From JAJPXI01 sp045602885 (GTDB lineage: Bacteria > Bacillota > Clostridia > Oscillospirales > Oscillospiraceae): a stretch of 36,586 bases of DNA. The position numbers and the translations under genes are program-made. Position 1 is the first letter of the stretch. Each line of letters opens with the position of its first letter. Below the pieces are notes generated by a model. The model was not told the origin of the DNA, did no database searches, and saw nothing but the letters and a program-made list of their open reading frames with translations. The DNA is taken from assembly GCA_045602885.1 (NCBI GenBank), contig JAZSCJ010000056.1, forward strand, positions 1-36,586, written 5' to 3'. Of the stretch, positions 1 through 7,594 are shown piece after piece.

Positions 1-1
1 T

Positions 2-43
2 GCCATGCTGATTCGTGCGATGGTGAAAAAAAGAGCACAGTAA
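2..43 (+). CDS. Possible 3' end of a gene entering from the left edge
   Basis: A short open frame enters from the window edge and ends at TAA (41-43), with a basic tail reading AMLIRAMVKKRAQ. It is followed by a strong bidirectional terminator at 84-115, as expected between convergent genes. No function can be given from 13 residues, and chance is not excluded. Confidence 0.35.
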   Translation, partial: AMLIRAMVKKRAQ

Positions 44-83
44 ATTGCGGTTTATTCCATCGCACATTAACAAAACAAAGAAA

Positions 84-115
84 ACGGTGGTGCATCCCGT
101 GGGATGCACCACCGT
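84..115. terminator. Bidirectional intrinsic terminator
   Basis: A perfect 15-bp inverted repeat (84-98 with 101-115) has a two-base centre. It is flanked by an A-rich run on the left (a U-tract for minus-strand transcripts) and a T-rich run on the right. It ends the minus-strand helicase-PspC-GNAT unit and could also end the gene leaving the left edge. Confidence 0.85.
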
Positions 116-147
116 TGTTGTCTTTATAGGCACGGTTTGGCTGCGCC

Positions 148-1005
148 TTAGTCAAAGGCCAGGCCCAGATAGGGCGTGTCGGTCTGCTGCCACCGTTTGG
201 CGGCGATGGGGTCGTACCACTTGATCATGGCGAAGTCTTTGCGTGCAAGACCGGCATCGGGGTAAAAGGCAGGGCGGCGCACCACCAGACGTTTGGGATA
301 GACCGCTTGCGCCACCAGCGCCAGCGCACCCTCCAGCCCCTCCGGGGCGATGAGCAGTTCCTTGCACAGAGCGATGTCGCCCCACTGCTCCACGGCGGCA
401 CAGCCGGGGATGCCGTTTACCTGCAGGGAGAGCAGACTGCCCGCCGAAGCGGCGCACAGTTTTTCCTGCAGAGCGGTTAGGTGGCCGTAGGACACATGGT
501 AGTGCTCAGCCAGCAGCTTCTCACGCAGGGCATCGTACCCGGCGCCGTCCAGCGGCAGGGCGCACTCCCCTTCCTGCACCGCCCGGGGGGTGGGCGATCC
601 TTCCCACAGAGAGGAAAATTCCGACAGGCCAAATTTGGCGTAAAAGGCGTGCAGCTCGGCGGTGGCCGGTACGGTCACCAGAACGTCCCGTTTGCCGCGC
701 AGATAAAAGTCAATGTAGTTCAAAATCTGCTTGGCAAAGCCACGGCCCTGATGGTCGGGATGGGTGCCCATGCCGTACAGATAGGCCGCTTTGACGGTTT
801 TGCCGCCCGGCTCGGTCAAGGTCAGGTTGAGCAGTCCGGCCATGGCTCGGGCCTGTCCATCTTCGCGCAGAATGAGAAATTCCTCGGGACGGTAAAAGTG
901 GTTGAAATACAGCCCCGACACTTCGGGGCTGTCGCCGAAACAAAGGTGGAACAGCTCCTGCAGCGCAGGCACATCCTCCGGCGCAGATTTACGCAGTTCG
1001 ATCAT
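148..1005 (-). CDS. GNAT family N-acetyltransferase
   Basis: The 285-aa protein has an N-terminal GNAT fold. The acetyl-CoA-binding motif A is visible around residues 82-92 (HPDHQGRGFAK). GNAT enzymes move an acetyl group from acetyl-CoA to an amine; the acceptor here is unknown. The second half (about 150-285) resembles the extra C-terminal region of two-domain, Eis-like GNATs, which is an inference from length and layout. The start at 1005 was chosen because AGGAGG lies just upstream; a longer open frame to 1119 lacks this and runs through an intergenic hairpin. It is the last gene of a minus-strand run after the helicase and PspC genes. Confidence 0.85.
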   Translation of the reverse strand: MIELRKSAPEDVPALQELFHLCFGDSPEVSGLYFNHFYRPEEFLILREDGQARAMAGLLNLTLTEPGGKTVKAAYLYGMGTHPDHQGRGFAKQILNYIDFYLRGKRDVLVTVPATAELHAFYAKFGLSEFSSLWEGSPTPRAVQEGECALPLDGAGYDALREKLLAEHYHVSYGHLTALQEKLCAASAGSLLSLQVNGIPGCAAVEQWGDIALCKELLIAPEGLEGALALVAQAVYPKRLVVRRPAFYPDAGLARKDFAMIKWYDPIAAKRWQQTDTPYLGLAFD

Positions 1006-1024
1006 AAAAGCCTCCTGTAAACAG

Positions 1025-1051
1025 ACTGCCCCCATGGGAAATGGGGGCAGT
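1025..1051 (-). terminator. GC-rich hairpin between pspC-like gene and GNAT gene
   Basis: An 11-bp stem (1025-1035 with 1041-1051) with a GGGAA-type loop lies between the PspC stop and the GNAT ribosome site. On the minus strand it is followed by only a weak CTGTTT tract, so it may be a partial terminator or mRNA stabiliser rather than a full stop. Confidence 0.45.
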
Positions 1052-1055
1052 TGGG

Positions 1056-1265
1056 TTAAAAGCCGGGGTAAATGTCGCGCTTCTTGGGCAGGATGATGGC
1101 GGCGATGATATAGATCCAAACGCTAAAGCCGCCGGCCAGGCACAGCGCGGCCGTGATCAGACGCACAATGGAGGCATCCACATTGAAATACTCGGCAATG
1201 CCGCCGCACACGCCGCACAGAATGGCGTCATTTTCCAGTCGGTACAGTTTCTTCGGTTGGTTCAT
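1056..1265 (-). CDS. PspC domain-containing small membrane protein
   Basis: This 69-aa protein is nearly all PspC domain. It has a short basic N-terminus (NQPKKLYRLENDAILCGVCG), the typical GGIAEYFNVDASIVRL stretch, then one hydrophobic segment (about residues 34-58) and a KKRD tail. PspC proteins are inner-membrane partners in envelope-stress responses in Proteobacteria; in Firmicutes short PspC proteins are common and mostly uncharacterised. The start at 1265 has AAAGGAGG upstream; an upstream in-frame ATG at 1292 has no such site. It lies 46 bp after the DEAD-box helicase and probably shares its transcript. Confidence 0.85.
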   Translation of the reverse strand: MNQPKKLYRLENDAILCGVCGGIAEYFNVDASIVRLITAALCLAGGFSVWIYIIAAIILPKKRDIYPGF

Positions 1266-1311
1266 GGGAAGTCCTCCTTTTGATTGAGGCAACGGGTTCG
1301 GCTCCCGTGCC

Positions 1312-2496
1312 TTAATTAGCTTCGTTCACGGGCACCAGACAGCCGTCCTCATCGAATTTCAGTGCTTCGATGTCGGCACGGGTAATCTTGGCGATCTCGT
1401 CCAGACGCACCCCTTCGGTGACGCTGGATACAAAAGAATATGCAACACCGTGGCGCTTGGCTCGGCCGGTGCGGCCGATGCGGTGGATGTAGTACTCGAT
1501 CTCGTCGGGCACATCATAGTTGAACACGGCGTCCACATCGTCAATGTCCAGACCACGGGCGGCCACATCGGTGGCCACCAGCAGAGGGAGCTTGCCGTTG
1601 CGGAAGGACTGCAGGGTCTTTTCCCGGACCCGCTGGGCAATGTCGCCGTGCAGACACTGGGCGGTCAGACCCTTCATGTTCAGCAGGCCGGTCAGCCGGT
1701 CGGTCATGTTCTTGGTGTTGCAGAACACGATGGCCCGGTCATAGCCCTCGGCCAGCAGGATGCGCTCCATAGCCGCCAGCTTTTCATCCCGACCGGTCAG
1801 CTGGATGCGGTACTGCTTGATATCGGGCTTGTTCTGCGCGTCGGCCTGTACCGTGATCTCCACCGGGTCACGCTGGTACACCCAGGAAATGTCCATCACT
1901 TCCCGGGAAATAGTGGCCGAGAACATACCCAGATTCTTGCGGTGGGGCATCTGGTCCAGGATGCGGGTCACATCGCGCACAAAGCCCATGTCCAGCATAC
2001 GGTCGGCCTCGTCCAGCACCACGGTCTGCACCTTGTCCAGACGCACCGTGCGGCGCTTCATGTGGTCCATGAGTCGGCCGGGGGTGGCTACAACGATTTG
2101 AGGGCGCTTTTTCAGCGCGGTGATCTGCTTGTCGATGGGCGAACCGCCATACAAGCAGACGCTGCGCACGCCCTCTTTGAACTGGCACAGGTCCCGCAGC
2201 TCGTCCTGGATCTGGATGGCCAGCTCACGGGTGGGAGCCAGCACCAGGGCCAGAATGTCGGTGGATTCCGGGTCGATGTGCTCCACCATGGGGATGCCGA
2301 AAGCGTAGGTCTTGCCGGTGCCGGTGGGGGCCTTGGCGATCACATCACGCCACTCCAGAAAGTAGGGGATGGAACCGCCCTGCACCGCCGTGGCCTGCGC
2401 ATAGCCCTTTTTGGCCAGCGCCTTCATGATGGGCTCGGACAGGCCCAGCTGATCGTACATTACGGTTTCATTGACAATTTCGCCGTTGATTTCCAT
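1312..2496 (-). CDS. DEAD/DEAH-box ATP-dependent RNA helicase
   Basis: A 394-aa two-RecA-domain RNA helicase that unwinds RNA duplexes using ATP. The motifs appear in order: Q-motif region (about 30-43), Walker A APTGTGKT (56-63), PTRELA (88-93), TPGR (138-141), DEAD (162-165), SAT (193-195), then ARGLDID and HRIGRTGR in the second domain. The C-terminus is short, with no RNA-binding extension such as the DbpA/CsdA domains, so it is a minimal family member (CshA/RhlE-like in general form). The start has AAAGGAA upstream and a TTGCCT-17-TATACT promoter. An internal ATG at 2460 is possible but less well supported. It heads the unit with PspC and GNAT. Confidence 0.93.
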   Translation of the reverse strand: MEINGEIVNETVMYDQLGLSEPIMKALAKKGYAQATAVQGGSIPYFLEWRDVIAKAPTGTGKTYAFGIPMVEHIDPESTDILALVLAPTRELAIQIQDELRDLCQFKEGVRSVCLYGGSPIDKQITALKKRPQIVVATPGRLMDHMKRRTVRLDKVQTVVLDEADRMLDMGFVRDVTRILDQMPHRKNLGMFSATISREVMDISWVYQRDPVEITVQADAQNKPDIKQYRIQLTGRDEKLAAMERILLAEGYDRAIVFCNTKNMTDRLTGLLNMKGLTAQCLHGDIAQRVREKTLQSFRNGKLPLLVATDVAARGLDIDDVDAVFNYDVPDEIEYYIHRIGRTGRAKRHGVAYSFVSSVTEGVRLDEIAKITRADIEALKFDEDGCLVPVNEAN

Positions 2497-2527
2497 AGTA
2501 TCGTTCCTTTTGTAAAAATTACCCCAT

Positions 2528-2556
2528 AGTATACCATCTTTTTTTTAAAAAGGCAA
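2528..2556 (-). promoter_or_regulatory. Sigma-70-type promoter of the helicase gene
   Basis: Read on the minus strand: -35 TTGCCT (2556-2551), 17-bp spacer rich in T and A, then TATACT (2533-2528) preceded by TGG. The helicase ATG is 32 bp downstream. Confidence 0.75.
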
Positions 2557-2619
2557 GTTGGCTTGCTGTATGCACACATGACTTGCCGCGAAAAGAAGTC
2601 AAAAACGGCACATTCACCA

Positions 2620-2648
2620 TTGCACATTTGGCAGGGCACTGGTATAAT
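2620..2648 (+). promoter_or_regulatory. Sigma-70-type promoter of ilvE
   Basis: TTGCAC (2620-2625), 17-bp spacer, TATAAT (2643-2648) preceded by TGG. The leader to the ilvE ATG is only about 45 nt, too short for a T-box or leader-peptide attenuator, so amino-acid control is not visible here. Confidence 0.8.
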
Positions 2649-2700
2649 TACAGAAAACTTTAACGAGTTACAGTGATTACTTTTATAGGAGGCCTTTGCC

Positions 2701-3768
2701 ATGGAAAGCATCAAGATCACCCAAACGACGGCGCCCAAAGCCAAGCCCGCTTCCGATAAGCTGGGTTTTGGCCGGTTCTTTACCGACCATATGTTCCTGC
2801 TCAACTACGAGGAAGGCAAAGGCTGGTTTGATCCCCGTGTCGTACCCTACGCTCCCCTGGAGCTGGACCCCTCGGCCATGGTGTTCCACTATGCCCAGGA
2901 GGTCTTTGAGGGCATGAAGGCCTACCGCACCCCCGATGGCGGCGTGCAGCTGTTCCGCCCCTACGACAATGCCCGGCGCATGAACGACTCCTGCGAGCGT
3001 CTGTGCATCCCGGCCATCCCCGAGGATCTGTTTGTGGAGGGCGTTAAGACGCTGGTCAAGGTGGATGCCGACTGGGTGCCTTCCGAGCCGGAGACCTCCC
3101 TGTATATCCGCCCCTTTGTCATCGCCACCGATGCCCAGCTGGGCGTGCACGCGTCCCATACCTACCTGTTCTGTGTCATCTGCTCCCCTGTGGGCGCCTA
3201 TTATGCCGAGGGCATCAACCCGGTGCGTATCTACGTGGAAAGCGAGGATGTCCGCGCCGTCAAGGGCGGTACCGGCTACACCAAGTGTGGCGGCAACTAC
3301 GCCGCCTCCATCCGGGCCGGCGCCCGGGCCGAGGCCAACGGCTATGCCCAGGTTCTGTGGCTGGACGGTGTGGAGCGCAAGTACATCGAGGAAGTGGGCT
3401 CCATGAACGTGCTGTTCAAGGTGGATGGCAAGGTCATCACCCCGGCGCTGACCGGCTCGGTGCTGCCCGGCATCACCCGCCGTTCCTGCCTGCAGCTGCT
3501 GCGTGACTGGGGTATCGAGGTGGAAGAGCGTCTGATCTCGGCGCAGGAGCTGTTTGACGCGGCTGACGCGGGTAAGCTGGAAGAGGCCTGGGGCTCGGGC
3601 ACTGCCGCCGTGATCTCTCCCGTGGGCGAGATGGGCTGGGGTGACCGCAAAACCATCATCCACGGCGGCACCATCGGTGAGCTGACCCAGCGTCTGTACG
3701 ACACGCTGACCGGCATCCAGTGGGGCAAGATCGAAGATCCCTATGGCTGGACGGTCAAAGTAATTTAA
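2701..3768 (+). CDS. ilvE: Branched-chain amino acid aminotransferase
   Basis: This 355-aa class-IV PLP aminotransferase interconverts leucine, isoleucine and valine with their 2-oxo acids using 2-oxoglutarate/glutamate. The length and N-terminal extension match the BCAT type seen in many Firmicutes and eukaryotes rather than the about 310-aa E. coli form. The PLP lysine is K195 in the TKCGGNYAAS motif. The phosphate-binding and substrate-side motifs GSGTAAVISPVGEM and LTGSVLPGITR are also present. The ribosome site TAGGAGG precedes the ATG, and the gene is monocistronic between its own promoter and a terminator. The azlCD pair for branched-chain amino acid export lies elsewhere in the window. 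Confidence 0.95.
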   Translation: MESIKITQTTAPKAKPASDKLGFGRFFTDHMFLLNYEEGKGWFDPRVVPYAPLELDPSAMVFHYAQEVFEGMKAYRTPDGGVQLFRPYDNARRMNDSCERLCIPAIPEDLFVEGVKTLVKVDADWVPSEPETSLYIRPFVIATDAQLGVHASHTYLFCVICSPVGAYYAEGINPVRIYVESEDVRAVKGGTGYTKCGGNYAASIRAGARAEANGYAQVLWLDGVERKYIEEVGSMNVLFKVDGKVITPALTGSVLPGITRRSCLQLLRDWGIEVEERLISAQELFDAADAGKLEEAWGSGTAAVISPVGEMGWGDRKTIIHGGTIGELTQRLYDTLTGIQWGKIEDPYGWTVKVI

Positions 3769-3784
3769 TCGGAAACAGGGCAGC

Positions 3785-3816
3785 GCCCCTCGGCCAAAGG
3801 CCGAGGGGCTCTGTTT
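3785..3816. terminator. Bidirectional terminator between ilvE and the glycosidase gene
   Basis: An 11-bp GC-rich stem (3785-3795 with 3799-3809) and AAA loop are followed on the plus strand by TCTGTTTGTTT. It separates convergent ilvE and the phosphodiester glycosidase gene. Confidence 0.85.
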
Positions 3817-3818
3817 GT

Positions 3819-4940
3819 TTATTTTACGATGAAGCCGGCGGGCAGTTTCCAGGAGGAATTGGTGTAGTAGAAGGTCACGCTGGCCATCAAATAGGCTCCG
3901 TCATAGTACATACACGAGGAGCTGCCGCCATCCAGATTGGCGGCGTTGACAGCGCCGAAGTCCTGCATGACCTGGATCAGATCTCCGGCGCTGGCGCCCA
4001 GATGACCCGATTTGCCGCGGCCGTCGGTGACGAACAACAGCACCGAGCCGTCAGCGCGCTGGCCGATGGCGGTGCGGGGGTTGAGTCCGCTGCCGGAGCC
4101 GTGCAGCTGGCGCGGTTCGCCGTTGATGACCAGCTGAACAAAGTGGTTGTTGGTGTCGCTGGCCTCTTCCTGGAAAGTGACGGCGTCGCGGATGCGCCGC
4201 TGCTTGACCAGCGCCTCCACATCGGGCGCGCGCATCCCGGCCAGGTCAATGACCTGCAGAATGTGGTCCTCATCAAATCCGATCAGAACCAGACCGGGCC
4301 ACTCGTTGGGTTTGTTGTGCTGGATCTGGCCGTTGGACACAATGACGCCATAGGGTTTGCCGCCCGAGTTGTTGGTGGAGTTATACAGTCCGCCGTTGAT
4401 ACCGGCCACAGCACCGTTAGCCTCGACCAGCTGGTCCAGCGTAACGCCCACCTCGCGCCAGGGGTAAATGGTGGCCAGACTGACCCGGGAGGGGTCTTTG
4501 ACGATCATCATGGTGCCGGTATAGGTGGCGCCGGCCACCTCGACCACTTCAATGTCCTGCTGAGTCTGGCCGCCCTCGCCCGGCGTGCCGATCTGGATCA
4601 GATCGGCGTCCACCTCAGCATTGAGATCCTGCATGGAGTTTTGATCCACGATGGTCTGGATCTCTTCGGCGCTGAGAAACCAGGAGGCCAAAAATTTCAG
4701 CTGCCCGGTTTCCAGAATGGTGGTCACAAACATCTGCTGGGCGGACGGGAAGCGGTCCGAGCAGATCATCTTTAGGGAAATCAGTACCGTGGCGGCAAGG
4801 GCGACCACCAGGGTCAGCAAAACCAGCACCACGCGCCCGACGATCTTGCCGATGGTGCGCCCCAGACTTTGCTTGGTGTGCGTGTGGGCAGCAGGCAATG
4901 TGCCGCGGCTGGTCAGGAGTTCTTCTTGTTCTTGTATCAT
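3819..4940 (-). CDS. Membrane-anchored phosphodiester glycosidase (NAGPA domain)
   Basis: A 373-aa protein with a cytoplasmic N-terminus, one membrane segment (about residues 32-56) and an extracellular NAGPA-type domain. NAGPA enzymes hydrolyse sugar-1-phosphodiester bonds, for example GlcNAc-1-phospho linkages, and bacterial members act on exopolysaccharide or teichoic-type polymers. Family landmarks are the GINGGLYNS stretch, RTAIGQRADG, LLFVTDGRG and the C-terminal NLDGGSSSCMYYDG. The ATG at 4940 overlaps the upstream TGA as ATGA and has AAGGAG seven bases before it, so translation is probably coupled to the preceding gene. A longer in-frame ATG at 4973 lies inside that gene. It is last in the four-gene surface cassette; the substrate is unknown. 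Confidence 0.85.
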   Translation of the reverse strand: MIQEQEELLTSRGTLPAAHTHTKQSLGRTIGKIVGRVVLVLLTLVVALAATVLISLKMICSDRFPSAQQMFVTTILETGQLKFLASWFLSAEEIQTIVDQNSMQDLNAEVDADLIQIGTPGEGGQTQQDIEVVEVAGATYTGTMMIVKDPSRVSLATIYPWREVGVTLDQLVEANGAVAGINGGLYNSTNNSGGKPYGVIVSNGQIQHNKPNEWPGLVLIGFDEDHILQVIDLAGMRAPDVEALVKQRRIRDAVTFQEEASDTNNHFVQLVINGEPRQLHGSGSGLNPRTAIGQRADGSVLLFVTDGRGKSGHLGASAGDLIQVMQDFGAVNAANLDGGSSSCMYYDGAYLMASVTFYYTNSSWKLPAGFIVK

Positions 4941-6475
4941 GTTACGATCTCCTTCATGCTTGCCAGCTTCCATGTGGGATTGGCGACGCCGTCGTTGGTG
5001 GCATCGTAGCGGACAAAATAGAATCGGTCATTCATGGGGTCTTCCACCATGGCGCCGTAATACAGGCGCATATGCTTGACAAAGCGGATGTCCACCGAGA
5101 AACAATCCTCGGTGATCCACAGGAAATTGTCCACCGAAATGTCGGTAAAGGCCGGGTCGGCCAGCGTGTGCTTGCTGATGAACTTGATGTCCTCCCCGGT
5201 GGCGTAGCGGTGGGCGGCCTGGTACTGGTACGAGCCGGGGATCAAGTACTGCTCCAGCGTTTGGAAGCCCAGGTCGCGGGTCAAAAATTTGCTCCAGCTC
5301 TGGGCAACGGTGAGCACGTCCACCTGTCGGGCGATCTGCTCCGGAACGGAGGGCAGCGCATCGCCCCGGGCGGTAAAGTCATAGTCGGTGCCCTGGCTGT
5401 CCAGCACCACAGGGGTGCCTGCCTGATCGTCGATCACGGTGATCTGGGCATTGTCCTGCAAAATGGCGATGGAATAGGTGCACAGTTGGGGCAGGCCCGG
5501 CACATAATCGGCAAAATGGACGTATTCGGGATTGACCCGGGTGGATATTGCCTGCTGGGGGACGGGCGCATCGTTGACCTGCACCGTGTCGGTGCTGTCG
5601 GCGGTGATAGCAGCATAGGTCAGGGGCAGCGGAGCGCTGCCGTCATAAGTAAGGGTATTGCCGAAGCAGTCAGCGACCACGACAGTCGGTTCGGTCACAC
5701 GGGTGATGTCATAGCGCACCAGCCCGTCGCCGGTTGGGTTGCCGGTATAGGGATTGCCGTTGAGCGTGACATTCAGCGTGGTCGGCAGCGTCAGCGAGTA
5801 GTCGAAATATTCCGCCATGACCCGGTTGTTCTTGAGGGCGTAGGGGGCGCAGACTCCTTCCCCGTCGGCAATGACAAACTCGGGCTTGAGATACAGCCCG
5901 GATACGGTATAGGTCGTCTGGCGGCCTGCCCCGGTCGTGCCCGGGTCGGCCTGCAGAGCCATGCCGTTGACCTGTACGGTGAAGGAGGAGGGCACACGCA
6001 GGGTGTACTCATGGGCCTGCCAAATGGGAGTGACCGACTCCACGGCCCAATCCCGCATCGTGAACACGGCCAGCTTGGTCACGGCCGGGCCCTGGGCCTT
6101 GAGTTTGACCTCGGCCAGAGGGAAGCCGTCACGCTCCACCAGATAGAACAGCTCGTCCTCTGCGTGGGAGCCGCTCTTTTCGGAAACGCTCAGCTCGCCG
6201 TCGGTGTAAAGGGCCAGGTACTCCTTGTGAAGATCACGCCCTTGTTCCAGAGGGCCCGGCTCGACCTGAGCCAGGGGGTATTTGCGCTCAAATGCGCCGG
6301 AACGGACATCGTCGGCCAGCTGCTCGGCGGCGGCACGCACGGCGACCTGGGGTTGCGCGGCCTCATAGTGGAGCAAAAGGGTGTTGACGGATACCACGGC
6401 GACTGCGATCAACGCAGCCAGCACCGCCACATAGATCAAATAGAACAGCCGAAAGGAAGATTTGCGTTTGCTCAT
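4937..6475 (-). CDS. Membrane-anchored extracellular protein with repeated beta modules and NTF2-like tail
   Basis: I do not recognise a named family for this 512-aa protein. It has a basic N-terminus (MSKRKSSFR), one membrane helix (about 10-35), then a long extracellular part. Between about residues 165 and 340 short beta-type segments recur with the pattern hydrophobic-V-x-V/L-N-G/D (FTVQVNGMAL, LNVTLNGNPYTG, DTVQVNDAPV), suggesting at least three related modules. The last about 140 residues (Q-WSKFLTRDLG onward) look like an NTF2-like domain by their helix-then-sheet pattern and size; this is an inference. It sits between the GT2-GtrA transferase and the glycosidase, overlapping the latter by 4 bases, so a role in the same surface-polymer process is likely. 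Confidence 0.75.
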   Translation of the reverse strand: MSKRKSSFRLFYLIYVAVLAALIAVAVVSVNTLLLHYEAAQPQVAVRAAAEQLADDVRSGAFERKYPLAQVEPGPLEQGRDLHKEYLALYTDGELSVSEKSGSHAEDELFYLVERDGFPLAEVKLKAQGPAVTKLAVFTMRDWAVESVTPIWQAHEYTLRVPSSFTVQVNGMALQADPGTTGAGRQTTYTVSGLYLKPEFVIADGEGVCAPYALKNNRVMAEYFDYSLTLPTTLNVTLNGNPYTGNPTGDGLVRYDITRVTEPTVVVADCFGNTLTYDGSAPLPLTYAAITADSTDTVQVNDAPVPQQAISTRVNPEYVHFADYVPGLPQLCTYSIAILQDNAQITVIDDQAGTPVVLDSQGTDYDFTARGDALPSVPEQIARQVDVLTVAQSWSKFLTRDLGFQTLEQYLIPGSYQYQAAHRYATGEDIKFISKHTLADPAFTDISVDNFLWITEDCFSVDIRFVKHMRLYYGAMVEDPMNDRFYFVRYDATNDGVANPTWKLASMKEIVT

Positions 6476-6505
6476 GAAGAAAAATCCTTTCCCAAGTAGT
6501 AAGTA

Positions 6506-7567
6506 TCAGGTGTCGTGAAAGACCCACCTGTGCTGGATGCGGAAGCTGAGGAAGAACAGCAGGGTGTCAATGACGATCTTGATCAGCGTGGACAGGGCCG
6601 GCGAGGAGATGGACAAAAGATTCTCCAGCAGGAAAACCAGACCGGAGGACACGGCGATCATGCCGACGGCCAGAATGTAATAGCGCACCAGCGAAGTGCG
6701 GGTGGTCTTGCCCTCAAAGACCACCTTGGCGTTGAGGAAGTAGTTGACCAGCGAGGAGATCACACGGGCCAGAATGGCGGCGGTAAAGGTCAGCGGAATG
6801 GGTAGCAGCACGGCCAGAATATCCATGCTCTTGAACAGGAAGAAGGCCAGCTCGTCAATGACGGCCGCGGCCATGGAACTGAGCAGATATTTCAAGATCA
6901 GCGCGTAAATGCGCACGCTGTCACGCACTACCCGGAAGTGCGAGGAGCGGTTCTCCTCAAGGTAGACGGTGGAGATGGTGACCTGCTCCAGCGGCATGCG
7001 CTGCTTATGCATCAAAAAGATCATTTGAGTTTCAAATTCATACCGCTCGCCCTTGGCCGAGATGATCTGGGGCAGAACCTCCCGGGGGAAGGCGCGCAGA
7101 CCGGTCTGGGTGTCGCTGAGCTTCATGCCGAAGAACAGACGGAATACCCCGGCGGTGATGCGATTGCCCATCCGGCTTCGCGGAGGGACGTTGGGGGAGG
7201 AAAAATCACGCACGCCAAAGACAATATGCGCGCGCTCCAGCATGGCACGGGAAACGGCGGCAATGTCAGCGGCCAAGTGCTGGCCATCGGCGTCGGCGGT
7301 GACGACACCGGCCTGCTCCGGGCGGTTGGACAGGAAAAAGGACAGGGCGGTTTTCAACGCCGCACCCTTGCCCCGGTTGACCTCATGGCGCAGCAGGGTA
7401 CACTGCGGCAGGGCAGACACCTGCTCAAATATATCGGCAAAGGATTCGCCGCTGCCATCGTCGACCACCAGAATGTCGGAAAAACCGATTTTGGTCAGCT
7501 CATCCAGCGTGGAGAGCAGCTTTTGATCGGGCTTATAGGCGGGAATGATGACGGAAACGGTTTGCAT
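6506..7567 (-). CDS. Glycosyltransferase family 2 fused to a GtrA-like membrane domain
   Basis: A 353-aa fusion. Residues 1-220 are a GT2 domain of the DPM1/GtrB kind, with SVIIPAYKPD, VVDDGSG (34-40), NRGKGAAL and the DADG metal/nucleotide motif (92-95). Residues about 225-353 hold four hydrophobic segments typical of GtrA. GT2 members of this type transfer a sugar from a nucleotide donor to polyprenyl phosphate at the inner membrane face, and GtrA-like domains are proposed to flip the lipid-linked sugar. The fused arrangement would combine both steps. It lies 27 bp after the PIG-L gene and 30 bp before the next gene. The sugar is not predictable from sequence alone. Confidence 0.88.
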   Translation of the reverse strand: MQTVSVIIPAYKPDQKLLSTLDELTKIGFSDILVVDDGSGESFADIFEQVSALPQCTLLRHEVNRGKGAALKTALSFFLSNRPEQAGVVTADADGQHLAADIAAVSRAMLERAHIVFGVRDFSSPNVPPRSRMGNRITAGVFRLFFGMKLSDTQTGLRAFPREVLPQIISAKGERYEFETQMIFLMHKQRMPLEQVTISTVYLEENRSSHFRVVRDSVRIYALILKYLLSSMAAAVIDELAFFLFKSMDILAVLLPIPLTFTAAILARVISSLVNYFLNAKVVFEGKTTRTSLVRYYILAVGMIAVSSGLVFLLENLLSISSPALSTLIKIVIDTLLFFLSFRIQHRWVFHDT

Positions 7568-7594
7568 AAAAACGCCTCCCTTGGGAATCGGAAA

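Noticed and set aside
2649..2700. T-box or leader-peptide attenuator before ilvE
   Set aside because: The leader is only about 45 nt and has no T-box sequence or leader ORF.
4898..6499. 533-aa plus-strand open frame
   Set aside because: It lies wholly opposite the anchored-protein and glycosidase genes, has low-complexity His/Gly/Gln/Val composition, no ribosome site and no family pattern; typical GC-driven antisense shadow.
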